NCBI GenBank assembly: GCA_965198905.1
Contig: OZ240678.1
Span: 1,736,001-1,800,000 of the forward strand
Source: CAHJWH01 sp965198905
GTDB lineage: Bacteria; Pseudomonadota; Alphaproteobacteria; Caulobacterales; Caulobacteraceae
Reading direction: 5' to 3'
DNA: 64,000 nucleotides
Shown here: piece by piece, positions 1 through 7,654 of the stretch
Numbering within the stretch: the first letter of the stretch is position 1
How the letters are laid out: the number at the start of each line of letters is the position of its first letter
Made by a program: the position numbers and the translations under genes
Notes under the pieces: model-generated
Seen by the model: the letters and a program-made list of their open reading frames with translations, nothing else
Databases searched by the model: none
What the model was told of the DNA's origin: nothing

Positions 1-1431
1 GCTCTACCCCTCAGCGAAGGACGGCGAGAGTCAGGCTTTCCCCCACTCCACGTCGACCATGCAGGTCGTCTGTTATGGCTGCGCAGCAAGGCGCATGGCG
101 ATGGCTGGCTTGTGGAATTGCACGACGTGGCTCGCGCCGGTGGACCGTCTGAAGATGCGCTCACAGGCTTGGCCGGACGTGACGAGCTTCGCCGGCGTAT
201 CGCCGCCCAGCTCGGCAGCGCTCAACGCGGCGCCGATGGCTTTGCGGTTCTCTGCATCGACCTCGACCGCTTCAAGGCCGTAAACGACACCTTGGGACAT
301 CCCGTGGGCGACGCGCTGCTCAGGAAGGTAGCCGACCGTCTGATGAAGGCTGCACGGAAGGAGGACTTGGTCGCGCGCCTGGGTGGCGACGAGTTCGCCA
401 TAGTGCAGGTGGGGGCCGGTCAGCCGGAAGAGGCGGAGGCGTTGGCGGCGCGTCTCGTGGATCTGGTTGGGCGCACCTACGTGGTGGATGGGCACATGCT
501 GAATATTGGGGCGAGTGTCGGCGTGGCGGTCGCGCCCGCCAATGGGGATGATGCCGACGTCCTGCTCAAGAACGCAGACCTCGCCCTCTATCGCGCTAAG
601 GCGGACGGTCGAGGCATGTTTCGCTTCTTTGAGCCGAGCATGGACGCAAAAATGCAGGCGCGTCGTTCGCTGGAGCTAGACCTGAGGCGAGCGCTGGCGC
701 TGAAGGAATTTGATCTTGCCTATCAGCCACAGGTCAGCGCCCACGGTGGCGTGGTCACCGGCTTTGAGGCTCTTCTGCGCTGGGATCACCCCGAGCGGGG
801 CAGGGTCTCGCCGGCTGACTTCATCCCTCTGGCTGAGGAGATCGGCCTGATCGGGCCCATCGGCGAGTGGGTGCTTAGGACCGCCTGTGCGGAAGCGGCG
901 CGGTGGCCGGATAGCATTTCGCTGGCGGTGAACCTGTCTCCCGTGCAATTCCGAGGCGCCAAGCTGGTGACGACGGTCACCTCCGCCCTCGCCCAATCGG
1001 GCCTTCCCGCCAACCGCTTGGAGCTGGAGATCACCGAAGGCGCGCTCCTGGACAACACAGACGCGGTGCTGAGCGTCCTGAACGCCTTGCGCGAGCTCGG
1101 CGTCAGCATCTCCATGGACGACTTCGGCACCGGCTATTCCAGTCTTTCGTACCTGCAGAAGTTCCCCTTCACCAAGATCAAGATCGACCAATCCTTCGTG
1201 CGCCAGATGGAGGAGAGCGCCGACTGCAGCGCGATCGTGCGCGCCGTGATCGCATTGGGTCGGAGCCTGGGCATGAAAACCACAGCGGAAGGCGTGGAGA
1301 CCGAAGGTCAGCGCGACCGCATTCGCGCTGAAGGCTGCACTGAAATCCAGGGCTATTTGACGGGAAGGCCCATGTGCGCGGCCGATGCAGCCGCCCTCGT
1401 CCGGAACATGGCGCCAGAAGGGTTCGCCTGA
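1..1431 (+). CDS. GGDEF-EAL cyclic-di-GMP enzyme, 5' end outside window
   Basis: Bifunctional c-di-GMP synthesis/breakdown protein. The reading frame is open from base 1, so the gene begins upstream; the first in-frame GTG in view is at 112, but the codons before it (ending WLVELHDVARA) read like the tail of a PAS sensor domain, so 112 is probably not the start. The GGDEF domain (about 150-630) has an intact GGDEF at 382-396 preceded by RKED five residues upstream, the allosteric inhibition-site spacing. The EAL domain (about 670-1400) keeps EAL (766-774), NLSP, ELEITEG, DDFGTGYSS, KIKID and AEGVET, the metal and catalytic positions of active phosphodiesterases. Both activities therefore look possible. 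The stop overlaps the next start (TGATG), coupling it to a BLUF photoreceptor. Confidence 0.93.
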   Translation, partial: ALPLSEGRRESGFPPLHVDHAGRLLWLRSKAHGDGWLVELHDVARAGGPSEDALTGLAGRDELRRRIAAQLGSAQRGADGFAVLCIDLDRFKAVNDTLGHPVGDALLRKVADRLMKAARKEDLVARLGGDEFAIVQVGAGQPEEAEALAARLVDLVGRTYVVDGHMLNIGASVGVAVAPANGDDADVLLKNADLALYRAKADGRGMFRFFEPSMDAKMQARRSLELDLRRALALKEFDLAYQPQVSAHGGVVTGFEALLRWDHPERGRVSPADFIPLAEEIGLIGPIGEWVLRTACAEAARWPDSISLAVNLSPVQFRGAKLVTTVTSALAQSGLPANRLELEITEGALLDNTDAVLSVLNALRELGVSISMDDFGTGYSSLSYLQKFPFTKIKIDQSFVRQMEESADCSAIVRAVIALGRSLGMKTTAEGVETEGQRDRIRAEGCTEIQGYLTGRPMCAADAAALVRNMAPEGFA

Positions 1432-1868
1432 TGATCCACCGTCTCGTCTACTACAGTAAGAACCGCTTGGCCGACGGTCCGCTCACCGCCTGGACCATCA
1501 GGGACATCCTGTCCGCCAGTCGCACCAACAACGCGCGTGTGGGCGTCACAGGCGCGCTCATGTTCAACGCCGGCTGCTTCGCCCAAGTGTTGGAGGGCCC
1601 TCAGCAGGCCGTTGAGGAGACCTTCGAGCGCATTCAGCAGGACGAGCGCCACGGCGATGTGTCCCTCCTGGATTTCGGACCGGTGGAAGGCTGCGCCTTC
1701 AAGACCTGGTCGATGGGGTTCGTCGGCAGCTCGGACGCGGGCCGTGCCCGCTTTGCAGGAATAGCTGGGGAGAGTGGTTTTAATCCCAACAGGTTCACTG
1801 GCGACCGTCTGTTCGAGACCCTTCACCGATTGGCCCTAAAAGAGGAACAGTCTGCCCTAGCCGCCTAA
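1431..1868 (+). CDS. BLUF-domain blue-light photoreceptor (FAD)
   Basis: 145-residue protein that is essentially one BLUF domain, a flavin-binding blue-light sensor. Visible signatures: MIHRLVYYS with the photoactive Tyr near residue 7, NNARVGVTGALMFN, and FAQVLEG carrying the Gln that hydrogen-bonds flavin. No output domain follows, so it must act on a partner. Its ATG overlaps the stop of the preceding GGDEF-EAL gene by one base, so the two are very likely co-translated and the partner is probably that enzyme. A longer in-frame ORF begins at 1374, but the BLUF fold starts exactly at 1431. The light-dependent control of c-di-GMP is inferred from the pairing and from known BLUF-EAL proteins. 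Confidence 0.93.
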   Translation: MIHRLVYYSKNRLADGPLTAWTIRDILSASRTNNARVGVTGALMFNAGCFAQVLEGPQQAVEETFERIQQDERHGDVSLLDFGPVEGCAFKTWSMGFVGSSDAGRARFAGIAGESGFNPNRFTGDRLFETLHRLALKEEQSALAA

Positions 1869-1925
1869 ACTTGCTTGTTTCCGGCCAAAAACTACTAGAC
1901 ACGACCGACAAGCGGTGACACGATT

Positions 1926-2430
1926 TTGAACGCCGTGAAGGTTGATCGCGCTCAGCGGCTCTGCGACCGCGACCTGGACGCGGCCCGACGCGAGATTCAG
2001 GAGCTCGCCGCCATCGCCCGGGACGCGCTGACCGAAGTGCGCACAGCCGTCGTCGGCATGAAGGGCGCGAGCCTCGCTTCTGAGATCGAGCGGGCGGAGC
2101 GCGCCCTGTCCGCTGCGGGCTTGCGGGTCAGGTGTGCAATCAGGTTGTGGACAGCGATCCGCAGCGGGAGGCCGTAATCACCATGGCCTTGCGGGAGGCG
2201 GTGACCAACGCAATCCGCCACGCCCAGGCCAGGGTGTGCACCATCGGCGTGGAGGGCTCGCCGAACGGCGGGATGAGGCTCAGCGTCGCCGACGACGGTC
2301 GCGGTGGCGTGGTAGTGGAAGGATCGGGGTTCGGGCATGCGGACGCGCCTGGAAGCCGCAGGCGGCAGCCTCTTGGTTGAGAGCGACCGTGAAGGCCTGC
2401 AGCTGACGGCGAGCCTCGGCGAGGTTGAAC
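1926..2430 (+). pseudogene. Decayed DesK/NarL-type sensor histidine kinase fragment
   Basis: Remnant of a HisKA_3-type kinase readable only across three frame changes. The first stretch (1926-2125) matches the second dimerization helix (IARDALTEVRTAVVG). The second (about 2135-2330) carries the N-box helix LREAVTNAIRHAQ and the ATP-binding ADDGRGG. The third (from 2337) gives the C-terminal MRTRLEAAGGSLLVES. The N-terminal sensor part and the phosphoacceptor H-box are missing, so it cannot work as a kinase. It sits between the BLUF gene and the insertion-sequence cluster; no response regulator is nearby. Confidence 0.75.
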
Positions 2431-2431
2431 C

Positions 2432-2690
2432 CGTACGGTCAGCCCGGCCGCGAGGTGGACGCAGGCGCGGGCGAGTTTGTCGGAGGTGACGACGGGCTTG
2501 CGGCCGCCCTTTCATCCCCGCGCTTCGGCCGCCTTCAGCCCGGCGTTCGTGCGCTCGCGGATCAGGTCGCGCTCGAACTGAGCCAGGGCTCCAAACAGGT
2601 GGAATACGAGGGTGCCGCCGGGTGTGAAGAGCCGTGCGCATCACGTTCTCGGTCAAGCTCACCCTATGGGCGTCACTGGCCAAGGGGACT
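2432..2690 (-). pseudogene. Serine recombinase (resolvase/invertase) C-terminal remnant
   Basis: On the minus strand the signature of a Tn3-type resolvase/invertase core can be read: SLTENVM in one frame, then, after a frame change, PGGTLVFHLFGALAQFERD followed by LIRERTNAGLKAAEARG, an in-frame TGA, and KGGRKPVVTSDKLARA leading into the helix-turn-helix. The catalytic Ser domain is absent. It is a dead fragment of a recombinase, probably left by an old transposon or prophage, lying immediately outside the IS66/ISL3 boundary at 2711. Confidence 0.75.
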
Positions 2691-2710
2691 GTGAACCGGC
2701 GTGGAAGTTT

Positions 2711-2718
2711 GGCTCTGA
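2711..2718. repeat. Left 8-bp target duplication of IS66 (GGCTCTGA)
   Basis: GGCTCTGA directly abuts the left IS66 terminal repeat and recurs exactly at 5275-5282 directly outside the right repeat. Eight bases is the usual IS66 duplication length, so the two ends belong to a single insertion event. Confidence 0.92.
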
Positions 2719-2812
2719 GTAACCCTGCGGTGAGGGCCGCCTTGCCGGGTTGGTGCGAGGGGCTGATGCTGCGCTCGTAAGTCGTCCTTATGAGCGCTCG
2801 TAGCTGCACAGC

Positions 2813-3163
2813 ATGGCCCAGGTGACATTGATGATGGGGCCGCAGCGGCGGCGTCGGTGGAGTGACGCGGAGCGGGTGGAGGTCTTGGAGGCGGTGTTCG
2901 CACCGGGTGCTGTGGTGGCGGACGTCGCTCGCCAGTTCGATGTGGCGACCAGCCTGATCTACAAGTGGCGGCGCGAGCATGCGGCGGAGAGCCAACCGGC
3001 TTTCCTCCCGGCCATGGTCGTCGGCTTGCCGAGCAGGACGGAGCCGCCGGGTGGGCACGGCGGCGCCATCGTGGTGCACCTCGCTGACGGCGGCCGGGTG
3101 GTCATCGACGCGGGCGCGCCGGCGACCCTGGTCAGCGCGACCTTGAAGGCGCTGAGGCGATGA
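2813..3163 (+). CDS. tnpA: IS66 accessory protein TnpA
   Basis: 116-residue first gene of the IS66 element. The N-terminal half has the helix-turn-helix typical of IS66 OrfA/IS3-OrfA-like proteins (RRRRWSDAERVEVLEAVF, then DVARQFDVATSLIYKWRRE); the C-terminal half (VVHLADGGRVVIDAGAP) matches the short beta-rich tail of the family. It probably binds DNA during transposition; its exact role in IS66 is not settled. The stop overlaps the tnpB start by four bases (ATGA at 3160), so the pair is translationally coupled. Confidence 0.93.
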   Translation: MAQVTLMMGPQRRRRWSDAERVEVLEAVFAPGAVVADVARQFDVATSLIYKWRREHAAESQPAFLPAMVVGLPSRTEPPGGHGGAIVVHLADGGRVVIDAGAPATLVSATLKALRR

Positions 3164-3507
3164 TCCCGATCCCAGCGGGGGTGCGGGTGTGGATCGCGAC
3201 GGGTCACACCGACATGAGGAAGGGCATGCCGGGCCTGGCGCTGCAGGTGCAGGAGGCCTTGAAGCGCGATCCGTACGGCGGCGACCTGTACGTCTTCCGG
3301 GGACGCCGCGGCGACCTGTGCAAGATCCTCTGGCGCGATGATCTGGGTGTGTCGCTCTACGCCAAGCGTCTGGAGCGCGGGCGCTTCATCTGGCCCGCCG
3401 CCGCGGAGGGCGCGATCCCGCTCTCGCCGGCGCAGATGTCCTACCTGCTCGAGGGGATCGACTGGAGGAACCCCCAGCAGAGCTGGCGCCCGCAGGCCGC
3501 CGGATAG
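3160..3507 (+). CDS. tnpB: IS66 accessory protein TnpB
   Basis: 115-residue second gene of IS66, recognised by TDMRKGMPGLALQVQ, DLYVFRGRRGDLCKILWRD and the C-terminal LSPAQMSYLLEGIDW. It is required with TnpC for IS66 transposition in studied members, but its biochemistry is unclear. The start ATG lies in the four-base overlap with tnpA. Length is normal for the family and no defect is visible. Confidence 0.95.
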   Translation: MIPIPAGVRVWIATGHTDMRKGMPGLALQVQEALKRDPYGGDLYVFRGRRGDLCKILWRDDLGVSLYAKRLERGRFIWPAAAEGAIPLSPAQMSYLLEGIDWRNPQQSWRPQAAG

Positions 3508-3575
3508 CTGCGGCGCAGTGACTCCGGCGCTCTCCGGGGCGCCTCAAGCGCCCCGATCCGTGCTCTACTTCCCTC

Positions 3576-5222
3576 ATGGCGGAAGGGCTTCAGCTCGGTT
3601 CGGAGGACGTCGCAGCGCTCCGCGCCGCCCTGGCCGCGGCCGAGCTCAGGGCCGACGCCGCCGAGGCCCGCGCCAGCGTGGTGGAAGCCAAGGCCTCCTC
3701 CGACGCCGCCCTGATCGCCCACCTCAAGCTGGAGATCGCCAAGCTCAAGCGGGCGCACTTCGGCCAGACCTCCGAGCGCAGCCAGCGCCTGCTCGACCAG
3801 TACGAGCTGCAGCTGGAGGAGCTGGAAGCGTCCGCCACCCTCGACGAGCTGAAAGCGGAGATGGCCGCCGCCAAGACCTCTGCGGTCCAGGCCTTCACTC
3901 GCAGGCGCCCCTCGCGTCAGCCCTTCCCCGAGCACCTGCCGCGCGAGCGGGTGGTGATCGCCGCCCCGGCCGCCTGCCCGTGCTGCGGCGGCGGGCGGCT
4001 CTCCAAGCTCGGGGAGGACGTGACCGAGACGCTGGAGGTGGTTCCGCGCCAGTGGAAGGTGATCGCCACGGTGCGCGAGCGCTTCAGCTGCCGCGATTGC
4101 CAGACCGTAACCCAGCCGCCAGCGCCCTTCCACGTCACCGCCCGGGGCTGGGCGGGGCCGGGCCTGCTGGCGATGATCGCCTTCGAGAAGTTCGGCCAGC
4201 ACCAGCCCCTAAACCGCCAGGCCGAGCGCTATGCCCGTGAGGGCGTGCCCTTGAGCCTCTCCACCCTGGCCGACCAGGTGGGCGCGATCTGCATGGCCAC
4301 CCTGCCGCTCTACCGGCGCCTGGAGGCCCACGTGCTGGCGGCCGAGCGGCTGCACGGCGACGACACAACCGTGCCGGTGCTCGCGAGCGGCAAGACCGAC
4401 GTGGCGAGGATATGGGACTACGTCCGCGACGACCGCCCCTTCGGCGGAGCGGCGCCTCCGGCGGCGATCTTCTACTACTCGCGCGACCGGCGCGGCGAGC
4501 ATCCCCAGGCCCATCTCGCCGCCTGGTCCGGCGTGCTGCAGGCTGACGCCTACGGAGGCTACAACAGGCTCTACGAGCCGGGCAGGCCGCCAGGCCCGGT
4601 CACCCAGGCCCTGTGCTGGAGCCATGGGCGACGTCACTTCTTCGAGCTCGCCGACGTCGCGGAGGGCGCGCGCCGCGCCGCCCGCGGCAAGCCCGCCGTC
4701 ATCTCGCCCATCGCGCTGGAGGCGGTGAGGCGCATCGACCTGATCTTCGACATCGAGCGGGAGATCAGCGGCCGCCCTGCCGCCGAACGGCTGGCTGCCC
4801 GACAGAGACACAGCCGACCGCTCGTCGAGGATCTTGAGACTTGGATGCGCGCGCAGCGCGCCCGGCTCTCCCGCCACGACCCCGTGGCCAAGGCGCTCGA
4901 CTACATGCTGACCCGCTGGGCGGCGTTTACCCGCTTCCTCGACGACGGCCGGGTCTGCCTCACGAACAACGCCGCCGAGCGCGCCCTGAGAGGCCTGGCC
5001 CTCGGACGCAAGTCATGGCTGTTCTGCGGCTCAGACCGGGGCGGCCACCGGGCGGCGCAGATGTACAGCCTGATCGTCACCTGCAAGATGAACGACATCG
5101 ATCCCCAGGCCTGGCTCGCCGACGTGCTCGCACGGATCGCCAGCCACCCTGCTCACCGCCTGGACGATCTCCTGCCCTGGAACTGGAAAGGCGAGCGCGA
5201 CGCCCGCCCTCAGGCCGCCTGA
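3576..5222 (+). CDS. tnpC: IS66 transposase TnpC (DDE)
   Basis: 548-residue transposase. Order of parts: N-terminal coiled-coil rich in Ala/Glu (about 1-70), KRAHFGQTSERSQR leucine-zipper/leader region, a zinc-binding segment (ACPCCGG, then FSCRDCQ), and the catalytic core with Asp in HGDDTTVPVL, Asp in QADAYGGYN and Glu in NNAAERALRG. It catalyses cut and strand transfer of the element in the cytoplasm. The frame is intact over the usual length, so the copy is probably functional. A 68-base gap separates it from tnpB. Confidence 0.96.
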   Translation: MAEGLQLGSEDVAALRAALAAAELRADAAEARASVVEAKASSDAALIAHLKLEIAKLKRAHFGQTSERSQRLLDQYELQLEELEASATLDELKAEMAAAKTSAVQAFTRRRPSRQPFPEHLPRERVVIAAPAACPCCGGGRLSKLGEDVTETLEVVPRQWKVIATVRERFSCRDCQTVTQPPAPFHVTARGWAGPGLLAMIAFEKFGQHQPLNRQAERYAREGVPLSLSTLADQVGAICMATLPLYRRLEAHVLAAERLHGDDTTVPVLASGKTDVARIWDYVRDDRPFGGAAPPAAIFYYSRDRRGEHPQAHLAAWSGVLQADAYGGYNRLYEPGRPPGPVTQALCWSHGRRHFFELADVAEGARRAARGKPAVISPIALEAVRRIDLIFDIEREISGRPAAERLAARQRHSRPLVEDLETWMRAQRARLSRHDPVAKALDYMLTRWAAFTRFLDDGRVCLTNNAAERALRGLALGRKSWLFCGSDRGGHRAAQMYSLIVTCKMNDIDPQAWLADVLARIASHPAHRLDDLLPWNWKGERDARPQAA

Positions 5223-5274
5223 ACAGCGCGGCCGAACTCAGAGCCGCCCGCCGCGGTACTCACCGGATGCGTAC

Positions 5275-5282
5275 GGCTCTGA
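5275..5282. repeat. Right 8-bp target duplication of IS66 (GGCTCTGA)
   Basis: Second copy of GGCTCTGA, directly outside the right IS66 end. It is followed by CGCAGATTTGG, which I read as the continuation of the disrupted ISL3 terminal repeat. Confidence 0.92.
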
Positions 5283-5798
5283 CGCAGATTTGGTGGTGAG
5301 GATCATGGGGCGCCGATGACCCGGGCCTGCAGGAGATCCAGTTTCCCGCGCCCGTACATCTGCCGCTTCACGAGCTTGAGCTTGGTGATCTGGCCCTCGG
5401 CCTGTCCGTTGGACCATGGCGAGGTGATGGCGGCGCTGACCGCGGCCTGATCCTTTACCACCCCGTTGACGAAGGAGGCGATCAAGCTTGTTCGCGCGCG
5501 TTCAAGCCAGGGCTGCAGGTCTACAAGCGACTTCTTCCGGATCATGGCCTGGAACGCGCCGACCAGTACACGGGCCTCCACCAGGCTCGGCACGCCCGCC
5601 TCGATGGCGGCGATGGTGACGGTCTCGGACCTGGAGAGATGATCTCGGCTCAGCGTCATCAGACGAGCGATGGTGCGAGCCGCCGGAGCGCGACTCAGGG
5701 CGCCGCCATCGACCTTCTCCGATCGACGACGGCGGCCGGCCCACTCGCTGACGACGCGATAGCAACCGCGAAAGCCCTGACGTTTGAGCTGTCGCCAC

Positions 5799-7165
5799 GT
5801 AATTACCCACCCCCCTTGCGAGCCTTGAGGATCGCTGATTCAAGCGGCGGATGGTGCGAATCGATCTTGAGCGCTTGAGCAAGGAAGAGCTGATCGAGCT
5901 GGTGCTACGGCTTCAGCGTCCAGCCAAGACGTCGCGCACATCCTCCAAGCCGCCGTCTACAAACCGCAAGGAACGACGCGAGACGTCGCGGCCGGGTGGC
6001 GCGAAGCCGGGGCATGAAGGCCACAGCCGCCTCATGAGCGAGGAGGCCGACCAGATCGTGGATCATTATCCCGATCAATGTCCCGCCTGCCTTGCGGCCC
6101 TGTCGTCGGATTTGGCCGCCGAGGTCGTGGGCGTCTACGACAAGATAGACCTGCCGGCGATCTCCCCCTTCATCGAGCGCCATCAGCGTCTGGCGGTGCG
6201 TTGCCCTGTCTGCGACGCCCGCGTTCTGGCCGCCGTGCCGGAGGCGGCGAGCGGCAGCCCGTTCGGACCCCGCCTGCACGGCTTGGCGACCTATCTGAAG
6301 ACCTTCCAAGCCTTCTCCTACGAGCGGCTCCAGGCGAGCTTCGCCGACGTCTTCGGCGTCCGGATCAGCCAGGGTGCGCTGATGAACATGCTGCGTCGCG
6401 CCCAGGACTGCTTCGTGGCCGGGCGCGAGCACGCCGTGGCCGAGCTGCGCCAGGCCAAGGTGGTCAGCTCGGACGAGACCGGTGTTCGCATCGAGGGGAG
6501 CAACGCCTATCATTGGGTCTTCCGCTGCGACCAGGCCGTCGTCCATCAGGCCGCCCCGACGCGCGGGGCCGTGGTGATCCGCACCATGATGGACGGCCAC
6601 CGGCCCGAGGTCTGGTGCTCCGACCGCTACGCCGCCCAGCAGGGTCATGCGGCCGCCCATCAGACTTGTCTGGCCCACCTCGCCCGCGACGTCGCCTACG
6701 CCCTGGACCTCAGCCACGACGACTTGGCTTTTCGTCTCCAGCTGTGGCTGCAAAAGGCTTTCGCCCTGGCTCGCGACATCACCACCTTCGCCGCCTCGAC
6801 TGTCGCCACCAAGCGCCGCGCCTTGGAGCGGGGCCTCGACGATATCCTGGCTGCTCCGAGCTCGTGCGACTTGGCGCAAGCCCTCCAGAACAAGTTCAGG
6901 CGAGCCCGAGATCAGCTCCTGACCTTCGCCCGATGGCCCGGCGAGGTCCAAGCCACCAACAACGCCTGCGAACGCGACCTGCGACCCGCCGTCATCCAGC
7001 GCAAGGTCACCAACGGCTACCGCGCCATGTGGGCCGCCCAGGGCGAAGCCGATGTCCGCACCGTGATCGACACCGCCCGCCTCACCCCCGGCGCCAACCC
7101 ATTCAAGACCATCATGGCGACGCTCGCCGCCTGATCACAACGAGAGCGCCGGGGTGGGTAATTAC
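5799..7165 (+). mobile_element. One-gene IS66-type (ISBst12-like) element
   Basis: A 1367-bp insertion with inverted ends GTAATTACCCACCCC (5799) and GGGGTGGGTAATTAC (ending 7165), flanked by perfect 8-bp duplications GTCGCCAC at 5791-5798 and 7166-7173. It contains one transposase gene and no tnpA/tnpB, as in the ISBst12 branch of IS66. It splits the ISL3 transposase gene. Ends, duplication and frame all look intact, so this copy may be active. Confidence 0.93.
5851..7134 (+). CDS. IS66-type (ISBst12-like) transposase
   Basis: 427-residue DDE transposase of the single-gene element. Seen: an N-terminal basic region with KTSRTSSKPPSTNRKERR and GAKPGHEGHSR, a zinc-ribbon pair (DQCPACLAAL and VRCPVCDARV), then the catalytic core with SSDETGVRIEG, WCSDRYAAQ preceding the HQTCLAHLARD block, and ATNNACERDLRP providing the Glu. 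The ATG at 5851 is about 50 bases inside the left inverted repeat and the stop is about 30 bases from the right one, leaving no room for accessory genes. No frameshift is seen. Confidence 0.94.
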   Translation: MVRIDLERLSKEELIELVLRLQRPAKTSRTSSKPPSTNRKERRETSRPGGAKPGHEGHSRLMSEEADQIVDHYPDQCPACLAALSSDLAAEVVGVYDKIDLPAISPFIERHQRLAVRCPVCDARVLAAVPEAASGSPFGPRLHGLATYLKTFQAFSYERLQASFADVFGVRISQGALMNMLRRAQDCFVAGREHAVAELRQAKVVSSDETGVRIEGSNAYHWVFRCDQAVVHQAAPTRGAVVIRTMMDGHRPEVWCSDRYAAQQGHAAAHQTCLAHLARDVAYALDLSHDDLAFRLQLWLQKAFALARDITTFAASTVATKRRALERGLDDILAAPSSCDLAQALQNKFRRARDQLLTFARWPGEVQATNNACERDLRPAVIQRKVTNGYRAMWAAQGEADVRTVIDTARLTPGANPFKTIMATLAA

Positions 7166-7654
7166 GTCGCCACAGCTCCATGGCGTTGTGAGCACCCGCC
7201 GCCCATTGGGCGTCCAGCCAAGGCAGGTAGGTTTCAAGCAAGCTCTAGCGCGTGTGGAAGACGTCCGAGCGCTGCCCACGAAGTACGCGGCGGATCATGT
7301 TTCGGCTATGGCCGGTCCGCCGGACGATCTCCTTGATGCCCAAGCCCTGATCCGCCATGGCGAAGACCACCTTGTTGGTTTCCTCTCGCCGGACGTAGCC
7401 TTCGTACTGCAGGCGCTCAGCGGCGGTGAGCAGCTCGTGATTGATGGTCGCTGCGCCGATGGCGGTGCGGATCTGGCGCATGGACTTGCGCACGGCGTCG
7501 AGGAACGCGCGGCTGGCGTTCTCCATCAGATGCCAGCGGTCGGCCACCTGCACCGCCTGAGGTAGAGCCCTAGTGGCGGCGAGAGCGTAGGCGCCGCCGC
7601 GGTCGCGCGCCACCGTGTGGATGGACTTGCCCCACTTAAGTGGAGAGCCGCCGG

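Larger units (their letters stand above)
2719..5274 (+). mobile_element. Complete IS66-family insertion sequence (tnpA-tnpB-tnpC)
   Basis: A 2556-bp element bounded by imperfect inverted repeats: left GTAACCCTGCGGTGAGG from 2719, right end GTAC at 5271-5274 with its repeat reading inward on the minus strand (16 of the first 22 positions agree). It is flanked by the identical 8-bp repeat GGCTCTGA. It carries the three standard genes in order and all are open, so it may still be mobile. It landed eight bases inside the end of an ISL3 element. Confidence 0.95.
5303..7613 (-). pseudogene. ISL3-family transposase, interrupted and truncated
   Basis: Two blocks on the minus strand join into one ISL3 transposase when the insertion at 5799-7165 and one duplication copy are removed. 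The upstream block (7613-7174) has VARDRGGAYALAA, VADRWHLMENASRAFLDAV and LPWLDAQWAAG. The downstream block (5798-5303) has WRQLKRQGFRGCYRVV, SEWAGRRR and the family hallmark SPWSNGQAEGQI then KLKLVKRQMYGRGK. An in-frame TAG at 7247-7245, probably from CAG, also breaks the upstream block. The N-terminal zinc-binding part is gone where the neighbouring IS3 copy starts. About 310 residues remain of a protein usually over 400. Confidence 0.88.
2711..7621 (-). mobile_element. ISL3-family element remnant carrying two nested insertions
   Basis: The ISL3 transposase frame runs on the minus strand from 7613 to 5303 and its left end appears to be the GGCTCTGA at 2711. ISL3 ends typically begin GGCTCT (family knowledge), and the same eight bases recur at 5275 because IS66 duplicated them on insertion. 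With IS66 (2719-5274 plus one duplication copy) and the second insertion (5799-7165 plus one copy) removed, about 960 bp of ISL3 remain. Its other end is lost where the IS3 copy begins at 7622. Confidence 0.6.
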
